From: Candidatus Woesearchaeota archaeon CG10_big_fil_rev_8_21_14_0_10_44_13 | GTDB taxonomy: Archaea > Nanobdellota > Nanobdellia > Woesearchaeales > UBA12501 | Assembly: GCA_002762985.1 (NCBI GenBank) | Contig: PCXZ01000016.1 | Span: 1-64,000, forward strand | Direction: 5' to 3' | Length of the DNA: 64,000 bases | Shown: piece by piece, positions 22,165 to 32,471 of the stretch | How positions within the stretch are numbered: position 1 is the first letter of the stretch | Layout of the letters: every line of letters starts with the position of its first letter | Position numbers and translations under genes: made by a program | The notes under the pieces: generated by a model | Database searches by the model: none | The model's input: the letters and a program-made list of their open reading frames with translations, nothing else | What the model was told of the DNA's origin: nothing

Positions 22165-22836
22165 CTAAGAATAGTCCACAAGCTCCATGACAACATTGCC
22201 GTTATCTGATGAGATCTTGATCGGCAACGGCACATTGATTCCTATCCAGTACTGCCCGCCTTCGCCCTCATACTTGTCAGCTGAGAACGTGCCTGCAGGC
22301 ACTGTCACGGATTCTTTGCCTATGCGCTCGAATTCAGGCGCTTTTGTGCCTGTCGCTGCATTCGCTCCTGTCGTAGGGCATGGTGTTTCCTGCGCCGGCA
22401 TCTCCTGTCCGCCAGCCTTTATGACCGATACAATCTTAAGGCATTTCTGGGTTGCCTTCTCAAGCCACATCTTCGTGATGACTTCGGATCCCTGCGATGT
22501 CATTGTCTGCTGCTGCAGCCATGCATCCACTCCATCCACTGAATCAGAGCTTATGCTGTATTTTATGTTGACAACATTCCCGCTGGAAGTGAGCCTGTAT
22601 TCATAGCTCTTTACGCTCCCATAATGGAATATCTTGTCCAGGCTCAGCTTTGACGATGAGTCAGACGTATCTTCAGCTGCTTCATCTGTTGTCGTATCTG
22701 CTGCAGCCTGCCCTGTGCCTGCCGCTTTCTCTCCTGCGGCTGCCTGCTGTCCATCTGTCTCTGTCCCTGTCTTGCTGCACCCTATCACAGCCAGCAAAGC
22801 AAAAACCAAGAATAAAGCTAAAATCTCTTTTTTCAT
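22165..22836 (-). CDS. putative lipoprotein
   Basis: MKKEILALFLVFALLAVIGCSK lipobox. Confidence 0.75.
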   Translation of the reverse strand: MKKEILALFLVFALLAVIGCSKTGTETDGQQAAAGEKAAGTGQAAADTTTDEAAEDTSDSSSKLSLDKIFHYGSVKSYEYRLTSSGNVVNIKYSISSDSVDGVDAWLQQQTMTSQGSEVITKMWLEKATQKCLKIVSVIKAGGQEMPAQETPCPTTGANAATGTKAPEFERIGKESVTVPAGTFSADKYEGEGGQYWIGINVPLPIKISSDNGNVVMELVDYS

Positions 22837-22943
22837 TATTTACACCTCCTGATGACCTCATACCCCCCAAGGAGTTATATAAATTTTTGGGTTTAAGCTG
22901 CAGTCAATAACATTTAAATATAAAGGCAGGCATTCTCCTGTCT

Positions 22944-24887
22944 ATGAAGCCTTCCAATACAGACTATGACTCCTTCATAGAGGACGTCCTTAAGGCCAAT
23001 CCAAAGGCAGATATAATCCTTATAAAGAGGGCATTTGATTTCGCAAGGAAATGCCACGAAGGGCAGAAAAGGGAGTCAGGGGAAGAATATTTTGTCCATC
23101 CCCTGGAAACAGCAAGGGTCCTCATAGACCTCAGCGCTGATTCTGCGACCATAGCATCAGCATTGCTGCACGACTGCAGCGAAGACGCGCACATAACGAT
23201 AGAGCAGATAAAGAAGGAATTCGGGGATGAAGTTGCTTCTCTTGTAGAAGGCGTCACGAAAATACAGGGCGTGCAGTTCGGCTCAAAAGAGGAGTACACG
23301 ACCGAAAACCTGAGAAAAGTACTTCTGGCGACTGCCAAGGACATCAGGGTGATGATGATAAAGCTTGCTGACAGGCTCCACAACATGCGCACGATAAAAT
23401 ATTTCAGGGAAGACAAGCAGAAGAGGATAGCAAAGGAGACTCTTGAGATCTATGCGCCGATAGCGCACAAGCTTGGGATAAGGTCGATGAAAGGCGAGCT
23501 TGAGGACCTGTCATTGAAAGTCCTTGACCCGGAATCATACCAGCTGCTGAGGAAGAAGATAGCCGAGAAGAGGGAGGAAAGGGAGAAGAGGACAAAGGAA
23601 TTCATCAGCATAATAAAACAGAAGCTGCAGGAAAGGGGGATAAATGCCGAGCTTGAGGGGAGGGCCAAATATTTCTATTCGATATATGAGAAGATGAAGA
23701 AAGAGGGCAAGGAATTCAACGAGATATACGACCTAATCGCCATAAGGATAATAACAAGCACAGTCCCGGAATGCTATGCTGCGCTGGGCATCGTCCATGA
23801 GCTCTGGAAGCCTATACCCGGAAAATTCAAGGATTTCATCTCTGTGCCGAAAGAGAACGGCTACCAGTCATTGCACACATCCGTCGTAGGGAGCCATGGC
23901 AAGATCCTTGAGATACAGATAAGGACGAAAGACATGCACAATATCGCCGAGTATGGGATTGCAGCGCACTGGAGATACAAGGGCACAGAGAGGGACAAGC
24001 ATTTTGACAGGAGGATAAGCTGGATAAAACAGTTGCTGGACTGGAAGCAGGACTCAAAAACGCCTTCTGAATTCATCGAGACGCTGAAAGTGGACCTGTT
24101 CGAGAATGAGATAGTGGTCTTCACGCCCAAAGGGGATCCGATCTCATTGCCTGAGAACGCGACACCCATAGATTTCGCATATGAGGTTCATTCGAACATA
24201 GGCGATCACTGCTCAAAGGCACTGGTGAACAACAAGATAGTGTCCCTCGAATACCCCTTGAAAAGCGGAGACATAGTCGAGATAATCACGCAGAAGAACG
24301 CAAAACCTTCAAGAGGATGGCTCTCATTCGTGAAGACATCGAAGGCAAGGGGCAAGATAAGGGCTGCGCTCGGGATAAAAACGCCGGAAATAGAGAAGAA
24401 AGCGGAGGATGAGACAGGAGCAGACCTTGTCGAGGTGACTGAAATGCTCGGGAAGAAAGTGCCCGCCAGGCTGTCGAAATGCTGCACCCCCAGATACGGC
24501 GACCCCATAATCGCTTTCAGGACATCCGACGGAAAGGTCGCAGTGCACAAGAAAGACTGCATCCATCTTGAGACCTTTGACAAGAGCAAATCCGTTGTCG
24601 CGAGATGGAAGGAACGGGAGGAGAGCAAGACATTGAGCTTAAGGCTGACAGTGCTCGACAGGGTGGGATTGCTGGCAGAAGTGCTTAACATGATCGCGAT
24701 GGAGAAGATAAACATACATTCCATCTATACAAGGTCTAAGAAGAACAGGATCGTGATAACACTGAAGCTGGACCTGCCTCCAGAGGCTGACATGAAGAAT
24801 TTAGTAGCAAAGATAAAAGCCATAAAAGATGTCCTGGATATCAAGGTGATCACGGGGTTCTTCTCTTCGATGATATGGAGGCCGTGA
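22944..24887 (+). CDS. bifunctional (p)ppGpp synthetase/hydrolase RelA/SpoT (HD-SYN-TGS-ACT)
   Basis: HEGQKRESGEEYFVHPL, LLHDCSED, KLADRLHNMRT (hydrolase); GRAKYFYSIYEKM, PGKFKDFISVPKENGYQSLHT, EIQIRTKDMHNIAEYGIAAHW (synthetase); TGS and ACT regions. Confidence 0.97.
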   Translation: MKPSNTDYDSFIEDVLKANPKADIILIKRAFDFARKCHEGQKRESGEEYFVHPLETARVLIDLSADSATIASALLHDCSEDAHITIEQIKKEFGDEVASLVEGVTKIQGVQFGSKEEYTTENLRKVLLATAKDIRVMMIKLADRLHNMRTIKYFREDKQKRIAKETLEIYAPIAHKLGIRSMKGELEDLSLKVLDPESYQLLRKKIAEKREEREKRTKEFISIIKQKLQERGINAELEGRAKYFYSIYEKMKKEGKEFNEIYDLIAIRIITSTVPECYAALGIVHELWKPIPGKFKDFISVPKENGYQSLHTSVVGSHGKILEIQIRTKDMHNIAEYGIAAHWRYKGTERDKHFDRRISWIKQLLDWKQDSKTPSEFIETLKVDLFENEIVVFTPKGDPISLPENATPIDFAYEVHSNIGDHCSKALVNNKIVSLEYPLKSGDIVEIITQKNAKPSRGWLSFVKTSKARGKIRAALGIKTPEIEKKAEDETGADLVEVTEMLGKKVPARLSKCCTPRYGDPIIAFRTSDGKVAVHKKDCIHLETFDKSKSVVARWKEREESKTLSLRLTVLDRVGLLAEVLNMIAMEKINIHSIYTRSKKNRIVITLKLDLPPEADMKNLVAKIKAIKDVLDIKVITGFFSSMIWRP

Positions 24888-24927
24888 GGGAAATATTTTT
24901 AATATGCCTTGTTTTTTTGTGTCTCAA

Positions 24928-25001
24928 GGGGTTGTGGTCTAACTTGGTAGGATTGGCGGTTCGGGACCGCCAAGTCGGGGTTCAAATCCTCGCAACCCCA
25001 T
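24928..25001 (+). tRNA. tRNA-Pro(CGG)
   Basis: GGGGTTGTGGTCTAACTTGGTAGGATTGGCGGTTCGGGACCGCCAAGTCGGGGTTCAAATCCTCGCAACCCCA. Confidence 0.95.
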
Positions 25002-25116
25002 CAACCTTTTTGCTTCGCAAAGAGCTTGGCCAAAAAAATCGTGGTATCGTGCAAAGCCCGATACCACTCAGGTTTGATGGACAGAATGATATAAACCTTT
25101 GATGTTCATAATTATT

Positions 25117-25308
25117 GGGCCTGTAGCTCAGTGGTAGAGCGCTGCTCTCGCAGAGCGTGTTACGCGACCCTCGGACGCAAACGCAAGGTGGGCATAAAAA
25201 CTGCGTTTTTAGCCCACCGAAGGATTCATATAAAATCGTCCAAAAAGGTATCAGATGTAACATGCTCGAGTCCAGCAGAGGCCGCGAGTTCAATTCCCGC
25301 CAGGTCCA
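25117..25308 (+). tRNA. tRNA-Ala(CGC) with 120-nt intron (25153-25272)
   Basis: Exons GGGCCTGTAGCTCAGTGGTAGAGCGCTGCTCTCGCA / CAGCAGAGGCCGCGAGTTCAATTCCCGCCAGGTCCA. BHB: central CUCG/CGAG, bulges CAG and UCC, inner helix AGCGUGUUAC/GUAACAUGCU. Confidence 0.93.
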
Positions 25309-25370
25309 TAAAGTATATTTTTTAAGTTGGTTTTCTATTTTTTTAATTCCGCTTCTAGATTTTTAAGTAT

Positions 25371-25545
25371 TTTGCACCACCATCCTCATTCCATTCGCCT
25401 CCATCGCACAACCACTCGATATGGCTCATGGTTGCTTCTTTGACTAGCACAACCGAACACGATTAAATTTTTGTGCCCTCGTTTGCACTCGAGCACATTC
25501 GGGCAACGGGGCGGGACGTCCCGTTATTTTATCAGATGGGGGCGG
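25371..25545 (-). repeat. copy A1 of structured repeat family A (diverged 3' part)
   Basis: TTTGCACCACCATCCTCA..CCATTCGCCTCCATCGCACAACCACTCGATATGGCTCATGG shared with 53985-54150 and 36964-37035. Confidence 0.7.
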
Positions 25546-25613
25546 GACGGTTTTTGATTAAACAACTAATATCTAAATAGCTCCATCACCAATCTAAGAA
25601 AATATAAACTGAT

Positions 25614-26135
25614 ATGAACGCTCCCCAGAAACATTTAAAAACTGTCCTTGATTATTTAGCTACTATGAAATGGTATATTGCAGCAAGAAGAAGATGTCAG
25701 GCTCCCGTCAGCCAACTCTTCGAGATCCTGGTAAAGGAAGGCCATGAGGTGATATTTAACTGGACAAAAATGGGCAAGGTCGGCCTTGCACATGAGAATG
25801 TGGCAAAAAACAGGAATTTGGCAGATTTGATGGGATATGCAATAACAAATTCTGACGTTTTTATGATGATGAGCGATGCAGAGGGAACAGACATGTATCT
25901 CGAGTTAGGGATGGCCATATTGAACAAGCAGAGAGAACAGAAGCCAAGGGTATACAGCATCGGAACATATGGTTATGGGTCGCTGATGCAGCACCACCCA
26001 TCAATCGAACATACTGCTTCTGTCATGGAAGTCTTTATGAAGGAATGTCCGGAGATCGCAGAAAAATATAAGACCGAAATCGCGACAATAGATGATACAT
26101 TAAGAAATGACCTCAAAACTCCCTCAAAAATTTAA
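25614..26135 (+). CDS. nucleoside 2-deoxyribosyltransferase-like protein
   Basis: MKWYIAARRR..LVKEGHEVIFNWT..A.TNSDVFMMMSDAEGTDMYLELGMAI; start possibly at the internal Met of MKWYIAARR (~25668). Confidence 0.65.
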   Translation: MNAPQKHLKTVLDYLATMKWYIAARRRCQAPVSQLFEILVKEGHEVIFNWTKMGKVGLAHENVAKNRNLADLMGYAITNSDVFMMMSDAEGTDMYLELGMAILNKQREQKPRVYSIGTYGYGSLMQHHPSIEHTASVMEVFMKECPEIAEKYKTEIATIDDTLRNDLKTPSKI

Positions 26136-27018
26136 TAAGTTCATCCGCCTCCTCGAACTCCATGAATTCCTGCTTCGTTATCGCAGGAATATCTCTTTCC
26201 ATAGGCTTTTTCCTGTCGAAGATCACGAGATTGTCAGCATCAATAAGCCTTGACAGCAGCCCTGCATCAGGATTTATCCTGTCGCCTACTCCCGTTATTA
26301 TCAGCTCATCATCTTTTTTTGCGATGATGTTGAAAGGGACTTTCCTCGTCTCAGAAGCTTCGAATCCCAGCTCTGAATATTTCCTTGTGATCGGCGCCTG
26401 AAGCATCGCCCTCTGCTCATTCTCCTGATTTTCAATATTCCTCTCCGCGCTCCTCCCGAAAACATCTATCTTCGTGAAGACATCATGGCCGAAAACCCTG
26501 TATATCTTCTCTGCTTTCGACATTGTGATCTGGGAGACCGCCTCTTCTGCCCCATACTTCACTATCATCCTTCTCGAGACGCCTATCTTCCTTGAAAGCT
26601 GCGCCAATGAAAGGCCCAGCTCGTCTTTTTTCTGCCGGATCTTCTCCCCTATTATCGTCGCAGTAAGCCCTGCATTCGTGCTTGCCACAAAAGGGAGCTT
26701 CTCATCAATGCAGTTCCTGAAAGTGTCAAAATTCAGAGTGTAGATGCCTTCCCTTGAATAGACGACATTCGTCTCAAGATTCTGGCCGGCTTTCTCTGCG
26801 ATCACAAGAGGGGATGCATTCATGTATCTGCTCAGGGATTTCATCTGGCCTGCATGATCCTCAGAGATTGCGTTTGCGTCCAGCAGGACCTTGATCAGGA
26901 GGATCCTGCTTCCCTTCCTTGCGATGCGGTCAAAGCAGCATTTTGACAGGCCTTTTACAGTATATCCCTTCTTGAACAGGCATAGGCCTATCTTCTCCAT
27001 AAGGTCGTTGTTTGGCAT
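26113..27018 (-). CDS. archaeal HTH transcriptional regulator (COG1395-like)
   Basis: 301 aa; xre-type HTH KKDELGLSLAQLSRKIGVSRRMIVKYGAE. Confidence 0.85.
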   Translation of the reverse strand: MPNNDLMEKIGLCLFKKGYTVKGLSKCCFDRIARKGSRILLIKVLLDANAISEDHAGQMKSLSRYMNASPLVIAEKAGQNLETNVVYSREGIYTLNFDTFRNCIDEKLPFVASTNAGLTATIIGEKIRQKKDELGLSLAQLSRKIGVSRRMIVKYGAEEAVSQITMSKAEKIYRVFGHDVFTKIDVFGRSAERNIENQENEQRAMLQAPITRKYSELGFEASETRKVPFNIIAKKDDELIITGVGDRINPDAGLLSRLIDADNLVIFDRKKPMERDIPAITKQEFMEFEEADELIKFLREF

Positions 27019-27073
27019 AATATTAATATAGGTGCTGTTTTTATAAAGTTTTAGGGGTTTTGGAGTTGATCAT

Positions 27074-27898
27074 ATGGCTATGGACATGAGACAGGAGCAT
27101 GCACTGAAACAGACATTAGTCGAAAGACTTGAAGCCTGCCAGGTCATAGACACATTTATCGACAGATACAGATTATTTCTTACGACCACAGGAGACCTTA
27201 ACCCCCCCCATCTGGACCCAGACTACGCAAAAAATACGTTTTTTAAGGGCCCAATAGTGCCAGGACTTTTCCTGGGACTGATGGCAGAGGGCAACGGCGC
27301 AATCCCTAGACATGCTGTCGGGATAGACCTTAGATTCCATGAAGCAGTGATGTCTGGTAAAGGTGTAAAAGTGCTTGCTGATGGAGATGAAATCCTTCCT
27401 AAAAAGGAAGTAGGATGGTATGTAAGCAGTCAGGACTCAAGCCAGGAACCAAGACCTGTGATTACAGGCAAGATAAGCATGAATCCTGATCTCACGGAAA
27501 ACCCAAAAATCATAACAGAATGTGTGGCAGAAAAGGAAAAAATAAGGGTTTACAGCGGCAAGGTCAGAGAAGATGACATAAGGAACATGATTGCTGTAGC
27601 AGGGATGATAGGCGAATCAGAGACCGCACTGAAGATGCACGCTGCAGGATATGTCTCTCCTGCATTATTGATGTTCGGAAGGGAAGGCGTTACAGGGGCA
27701 TACACCTCGCAAAGTTTCATTTTCCACAACCCATTGAGACCCGATGATGAGTTCATGGTCATAGCGAAGAAGGCTAGAGAGAAGACATACAGGGGCCAGA
27801 ATTTCGCTACCATATCTTACAGCATGGTACGCAGCGATGAAAAACCGGTTGTCACAGGGACAGCGATGGTTGTTGAGGTCAGGTATGGCAACGCCTAA
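27074..27898 (+). CDS. MaoC-like (hotdog) dehydratase family protein
   Basis: NPPHLDPDYAKNTFFKGPIVPGLFLGLMAEG and a second hotdog-like half. Confidence 0.75.
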   Translation: MAMDMRQEHALKQTLVERLEACQVIDTFIDRYRLFLTTTGDLNPPHLDPDYAKNTFFKGPIVPGLFLGLMAEGNGAIPRHAVGIDLRFHEAVMSGKGVKVLADGDEILPKKEVGWYVSSQDSSQEPRPVITGKISMNPDLTENPKIITECVAEKEKIRVYSGKVREDDIRNMIAVAGMIGESETALKMHAAGYVSPALLMFGREGVTGAYTSQSFIFHNPLRPDDEFMVIAKKAREKTYRGQNFATISYSMVRSDEKPVVTGTAMVVEVRYGNA

Positions 27899-27935
27899 TG
27901 GATAAAAATGGTAAAAAACCGAAGATAAAAAAAAC

Positions 27936-28466
27936 ATGATCATAACAATCTCCGGCAGGCCCGGATCAGGCAAAAGCGTCGTCGGAAAAGAGGTTGCGAA
28001 GAGACTCAATCTGAAGTATTATTGCGTAGGCGATTTCCAGAGGGAGATAGCAAAGAAACGGGGGATCTCCCTTGCAGAGCTCGGCAAACTCGAGGAGAAA
28101 GACAGGTCCATAGACATCGAAGTGGACAACATGCAGAAAGAGCTCGGCAGGAAAGGGGACGACATGCTCATAGACAGCAGGATAGGATTCCATTTCATAC
28201 CCAGGTCGATAAGGGTGTTCCTTGACGTGGATCCTGATGTAGGGGCGATGAGGATCTTCAGCCAGAAAAGGGACGATGAGAAGTTCTCTGATCTACTGAA
28301 GACAAAAGAGGAGATAAAGAAGAGGATAGACTCCGAAAGGAGAAGATACAAGAAATATTACAACATAGACCATTATGACCTGGAGAGTTATGACATGATC
28401 ATAGACACGACAAGGCTTGATCCAGAGCAGGTCGCCGATGAGATAGTAAAGGAGATTAAAAGGTAA
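27936..28466 (+). CDS. cmk: cytidylate kinase
   Basis: MIITISGRPGSGKSVVGKEVAKRLNLKYYCVGDFQREIAKKRG; archaeal Cmk length and motifs. Confidence 0.92.
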   Translation: MIITISGRPGSGKSVVGKEVAKRLNLKYYCVGDFQREIAKKRGISLAELGKLEEKDRSIDIEVDNMQKELGRKGDDMLIDSRIGFHFIPRSIRVFLDVDPDVGAMRIFSQKRDDEKFSDLLKTKEEIKKRIDSERRRYKKYYNIDHYDLESYDMIIDTTRLDPEQVADEIVKEIKR

Positions 28467-28474
28467 AAAGTGAC

Positions 28475-29062
28475 ATGGAACCAGCCCACTCACCTTTAGA
28501 ATGTTCAGGACCCCAAAAGGTCACTTCATCCCATAAGAGAATGTGGGAGATTGTCAGGGAATTAAGCGCCAAGAATAAGATTTACAATATACTCGAGTTT
28601 GGGTGCGGCAACGGCAATTTTGTAACTTTCCTCAGGGATGAAAACTATAATGCATTCGGTATTGATATGCAGGAAAAAGGCATGTCAGAAACAGGAATCA
28701 ATGAAGGTTATCTGGCGGTTTGCAGCATAGAGAATTACCACGGGCTGTTTGGAGAGATCCCTTTTGATATGGTTATCGCAAACCACGTCATGAGCATTGA
28801 TGCCACAGTCACTGCCATCATGAATCTATCCAGGGGATCTAATTTGTTCTTGGCTCCCAGCCAATATATTGAAGCATGGGAAACAAATACATCCAAAATA
28901 CTTGAAATTGCCCACCATAATCTGAGGAAAGGCGGCTTTTTTGCTGATGTCGAATTCAAGGGAGAACAACTGTCGCCTAATATCAGAAGATATGCGCCTG
29001 GCTTGGGCTATAAATTAATTTCATACTCCCCTCAAGAGATTATACTCCAGAAGCAGGATTAA
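28475..29062 (+). CDS. SAM-dependent methyltransferase
   Basis: NILEFGCGNGNFVTFL motif I. Confidence 0.75.
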   Translation: MEPAHSPLECSGPQKVTSSHKRMWEIVRELSAKNKIYNILEFGCGNGNFVTFLRDENYNAFGIDMQEKGMSETGINEGYLAVCSIENYHGLFGEIPFDMVIANHVMSIDATVTAIMNLSRGSNLFLAPSQYIEAWETNTSKILEIAHHNLRKGGFFADVEFKGEQLSPNIRRYAPGLGYKLISYSPQEIILQKQD

Positions 29063-29112
29063 AGGCCCAAACCACCAAAACCTTTAAAAAACAGGGCAAA
29101 AGATAGCATAAA

Positions 29113-29859
29113 ATGGCAGAGCAAAAGGCAGAAAAGGGCAATGAAGGGCAGAAAGAGCAGCCCAAGGAAGCGCCCAAGAAAGAGAAGATAAAGAAAGGCG
29201 ATTTCATAGAGATAGATTACATAGGTTCCTTGAAATCCGACGGGACGATCTTCGACACGACAGACAAGGGCGTCTCAAAAAAGGAAGGATTCTACAATGA
29301 GGGCCAGGAGTACGGCCCCGCGATAATCTGCGTAGGCGAGCACAACATAGTCAAAGGAATAGACAAGGAGCTCGAGGGCAAGGAGACAAAGACAGAATAT
29401 CTGATTGACATCTCACCCGAAGAGGGCTTCGGAAGAAAAAGCGCGAAGCTGATCCAGCTCGTTTCCACTTCAAAATTTCTCAAGCAGAACATAAATCCGA
29501 TGCCGGGCCTGCAGGTCAATATCGACGGAAATCTCGGAACGATAAAGAGCGTGAGCGGAGGGCGCACACTGGTCGATTTCAACCACCCTCTATCGAGCCA
29601 TGAGCTGAAATACAAGATAAGGGTCAACAGGATCGTGCATGATGACAAGGAAAAGCTTAGATCATTGCTTGCGATACAGCTCAGCATGAAGAAGAATGAC
29701 ATTGAAGTGAGCGAGATAAAAGAAGGCAAGGCGGCTGTGAAGACAAGAAAGAAGCTTAACATGCCGAAAGAGATCACAGAGATACTCTCAAAAAAGGCAA
29801 ACGAGCTCATCCCATCTGTGAAAACACTGGAATTCCACGAGCAGGCCAAGACAGCTTAG
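29113..29859 (+). CDS. FKBP/SlyD-type peptidyl-prolyl isomerase
   Basis: KGDFIEIDYIGSLKSDGTIFDTTD..VGEHNIVKGIDKELEGKE.. ISPEEGFG. Confidence 0.9.
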   Translation: MAEQKAEKGNEGQKEQPKEAPKKEKIKKGDFIEIDYIGSLKSDGTIFDTTDKGVSKKEGFYNEGQEYGPAIICVGEHNIVKGIDKELEGKETKTEYLIDISPEEGFGRKSAKLIQLVSTSKFLKQNINPMPGLQVNIDGNLGTIKSVSGGRTLVDFNHPLSSHELKYKIRVNRIVHDDKEKLRSLLAIQLSMKKNDIEVSEIKEGKAAVKTRKKLNMPKEITEILSKKANELIPSVKTLEFHEQAKTA

Positions 29860-30040
29860 TTCATGCTTATGCCATGCTGATGGAATAGTTTATAAAATAA
29901 ACTACCCGGGAGAAGCAATAACATTTAAATATAAGTGATGTTTATCATCTATGAATATTCACCCTGTATAAGCAGGGTTGTTGGGGTTTATAGCTGTTAA
30001 AAACGGCTTAGACGATTTTAAAAAATTTTGAGGTGGGAAA

Positions 30041-31168
30041 TTGGAATTTACAGACCATTCAGCAGAAGATACAGGACGCTCAAGAGTTTCAGCGCCTATT
30101 GTCGAAGACATCATAAAAGCGAACATAGCTGATGCAGAGCTTGAGTCATACCTTCTCAAACAAAAGGCTTCTATAAGGGTTGTAGGCACAGGCGGTGCAG
30201 GGAACAACACGATCAACAGGATAACAGAGGTAGGAGTGAAAGGCGCTGAGACAATCGCTGTCAATACTGATGCGCAGGATCTCCTCTACACAAATGCCGA
30301 TAAGAAAGTCCTGATAGGAAAAGAGACGACAAAAGGCCTTGGAGCAGGCTCTATCCCAAAAGTGGGAGAGGAAGCTGCAAAGGAGAACGAATCAGAGCTG
30401 AAAGCCGTCCTTAAAGGCGCTGACCTCATATTCGTCACATGCGGACTAGGGGGGGGAACAGGAACAGGTTCTGCTCCGGTCATAGCGGACATCTCGAAGA
30501 AGATGGGCGCTTTGACAGTTGGCGTAGTCACGATGCCTTTCGCCATGGAGGGCAACAGGAGATATGAGAACGCCGTCATAGGCCTCGAGAAACTCGAGAA
30601 TGTCGTCGATACATTGATAGTCATACCGAACGACAAGCTTTTGGAGATCGCTCCTGACCTGCCGTTGCATACGGCATTCAAGATCGCAGATGAGATACTC
30701 ACGAATGCAGTCAAAGGCATTGCAGAGCTTGTGACAAAAGCAGGCCTTGTCAACCTTGATTTTGCAGACATAAGGACAGTCATGGGCAACGGAGGAGTCG
30801 CATTGATCGGAGTAGGCGAAAGCGACACAGCCAACAGGGCGACAGAAGCTGTCGAGAAAGCCATAAACAACCCTCTGCTTGACGTCGATATCAGCGGAGC
30901 ATCAGGGGCCCTGATAAACGTATGCGGCGGACCTGACATGACTCTTGATGAAGCCAGGAAAGTCGTCGAGGCAGTCTCAGAGAAGCTTGATGAGGATGCG
31001 AAGATAATCTGGGGAGCCCAGATAAGCGACGACCTCTCGAACACATTGAGGGCATTGCTGATCATAACCGGAGTGAAGTCAAGCCAGATATTCGGCAGGG
31101 ATACTACCGCTTCGACACACAAGAAGAAAGAGATAGAGAACGAGCTGGGCATAGAGTTCATAGACTGA
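30041..31168 (+). CDS. ftsZ: cell division protein FtsZ
   Basis: [24 protein letters not shown] tubulin signature; TTG start. Confidence 0.97.
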   Translation: MEFTDHSAEDTGRSRVSAPIVEDIIKANIADAELESYLLKQKASIRVVGTGGAGNNTINRITEVGVKGAETIAVNTDAQDLLYTNADKKVLIGKETTKGLGAGSIPKVGEEAAKENESELKAVLKGADLIFVTCGLGGGTGTGSAPVIADISKKMGALTVGVVTMPFAMEGNRRYENAVIGLEKLENVVDTLIVIPNDKLLEIAPDLPLHTAFKIADEILTNAVKGIAELVTKAGLVNLDFADIRTVMGNGGVALIGVGESDTANRATEAVEKAINNPLLDVDISGASGALINVCGGPDMTLDEARKVVEAVSEKLDEDAKIIWGAQISDDLSNTLRALLIITGVKSSQIFGRDTTASTHKKKEIENELGIEFID

Positions 31169-31275
31169 ATCAGACTGAACCCAAGTAGACTGAACCTCAG
31201 GACATGCTGAATTTTAATTAACTTTTTAAATAACCGGCAAAACCCTACCATATCAGGGACGAATAGGCAATCAAA

Positions 31276-31461
31276 ATGGATTTATCTTCTTTAATGGCAA
31301 AACTGAAGGAGTTTATAGTAGAGTGCAGAAGGGTATTGATGGTGACCAAAAAGCCCAATGTGGCGGAATTCAAGACAATAGTCAAGGTTTCTGGCCTGGG
31401 GATAGGCATAATCGGCCTGGTAGGATTCATCATATTCTTCCTTAAGGAGATCCTATTTTAA
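31276..31461 (+). CDS. secE: preprotein translocase SecE/Sec61-gamma
   Basis: 61 aa with single TM; FtsZ-SecE-Spt5 neighbourhood. Confidence 0.85.
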   Translation: MDLSSLMAKLKEFIVECRRVLMVTKKPNVAEFKTIVKVSGLGIGIIGLVGFIIFFLKEILF

Positions 31462-31662
31462 AGAATCTGTTGAAGAATTTGTAAACGTGCTATAAAAGAC
31501 GGATATGATATAAAGGAAGTATAAGACTGTGCGAGGGCCGTACATTGGGCTGTATATTGCCAATATACACCTTATCTTATATACTCCCTCACCCATACCT
31601 TATCTTACCCATGTCTTATAAGTGGAAAGATTTATAAATATTCAGTGGTGAAATCGTAAAAA

Positions 31663-32391
31663 ATGGCAGAAGAAAACACGGATTTCGAGGAATCAGACGG
31701 GAGCATGGTTGAAGTCTCAGAGAAAAAGCCCCAGAAATCAGAGAACAAGGAGAGATCCCAGGACAGCGCAGAGTCAAGGCTGGAGAGAGCGATGCTCGGC
31801 GGAAGGAAGAAGGAAGAGATAGACGAGCACGTAAAGAAAGTCCAGGAAGAGATGGAAGAGAAGTCCGAGGAAGACCGGGAAAAAGTCAAGGAGATAAAGG
31901 AAAGCAAGGAGAATTCCGAGAATGAACCGCCCATATTCGCTTTGAGGACGACAGCCAACAGGGAGGATCAGGTCATGGATTTCATCACAGGGAACCTTGT
32001 GAAGAAAACAGAGATAAGGGTCTATTCCGTGATAAGGCCGCATGGGATGAGGGGCTACATATTCGTCGAGGCTGAGACAAGGCAGGATGCAGAGCTTTCT
32101 GCACAGGGCATACCTTACGCAAGGGGGATACTGCCTGCTGTCGTGAAATACAACGAGATCGAGCACATGCTTGAGCAGGTCAAGCACGAAGTGGACATAA
32201 GGAAGAATGATATCGCTGAGATCATATCAGGCCCGTTCAAGAGGGAGAAATGCAAGATCACAAGGATTGACAAGGCGAAAGAAGAGGTTGTCGTCGAACT
32301 GCTTGAAGCGGCTGTCCCTATCCCCATAACAGTGAAGATGGATGCTGTCAAGGTTATAAGGAGAGATAACGAAGAGACGAAGGAAGAATAA
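31663..32391 (+). CDS. spt5: transcription elongation factor Spt5/NusG with acidic N-terminal extension
   Basis: IFALRTTANREDQVMDFI..VIRPHGMRGYIFVEAET..EIISGPFKREKCKITRID (NGN plus KOW). Confidence 0.93.
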   Translation: MAEENTDFEESDGSMVEVSEKKPQKSENKERSQDSAESRLERAMLGGRKKEEIDEHVKKVQEEMEEKSEEDREKVKEIKESKENSENEPPIFALRTTANREDQVMDFITGNLVKKTEIRVYSVIRPHGMRGYIFVEAETRQDAELSAQGIPYARGILPAVVKYNEIEHMLEQVKHEVDIRKNDIAEIISGPFKREKCKITRIDKAKEEVVVELLEAAVPIPITVKMDAVKVIRRDNEETKEE

Positions 32392-32471
32392 TCTTTTTTA
32401 TAAGGGAAGCCGGATCCTGCACAGACCCTAAATTCATAAAATTTAAATCATAATCTCATAAAACTCTTAAA

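Noticed and set aside
25131-25366. ORFs across tRNA-Ala(CGC) intron, considered as homing endonuclease
   Set aside because: They run through tRNA exons and show no LAGLIDADG or other nuclease motif
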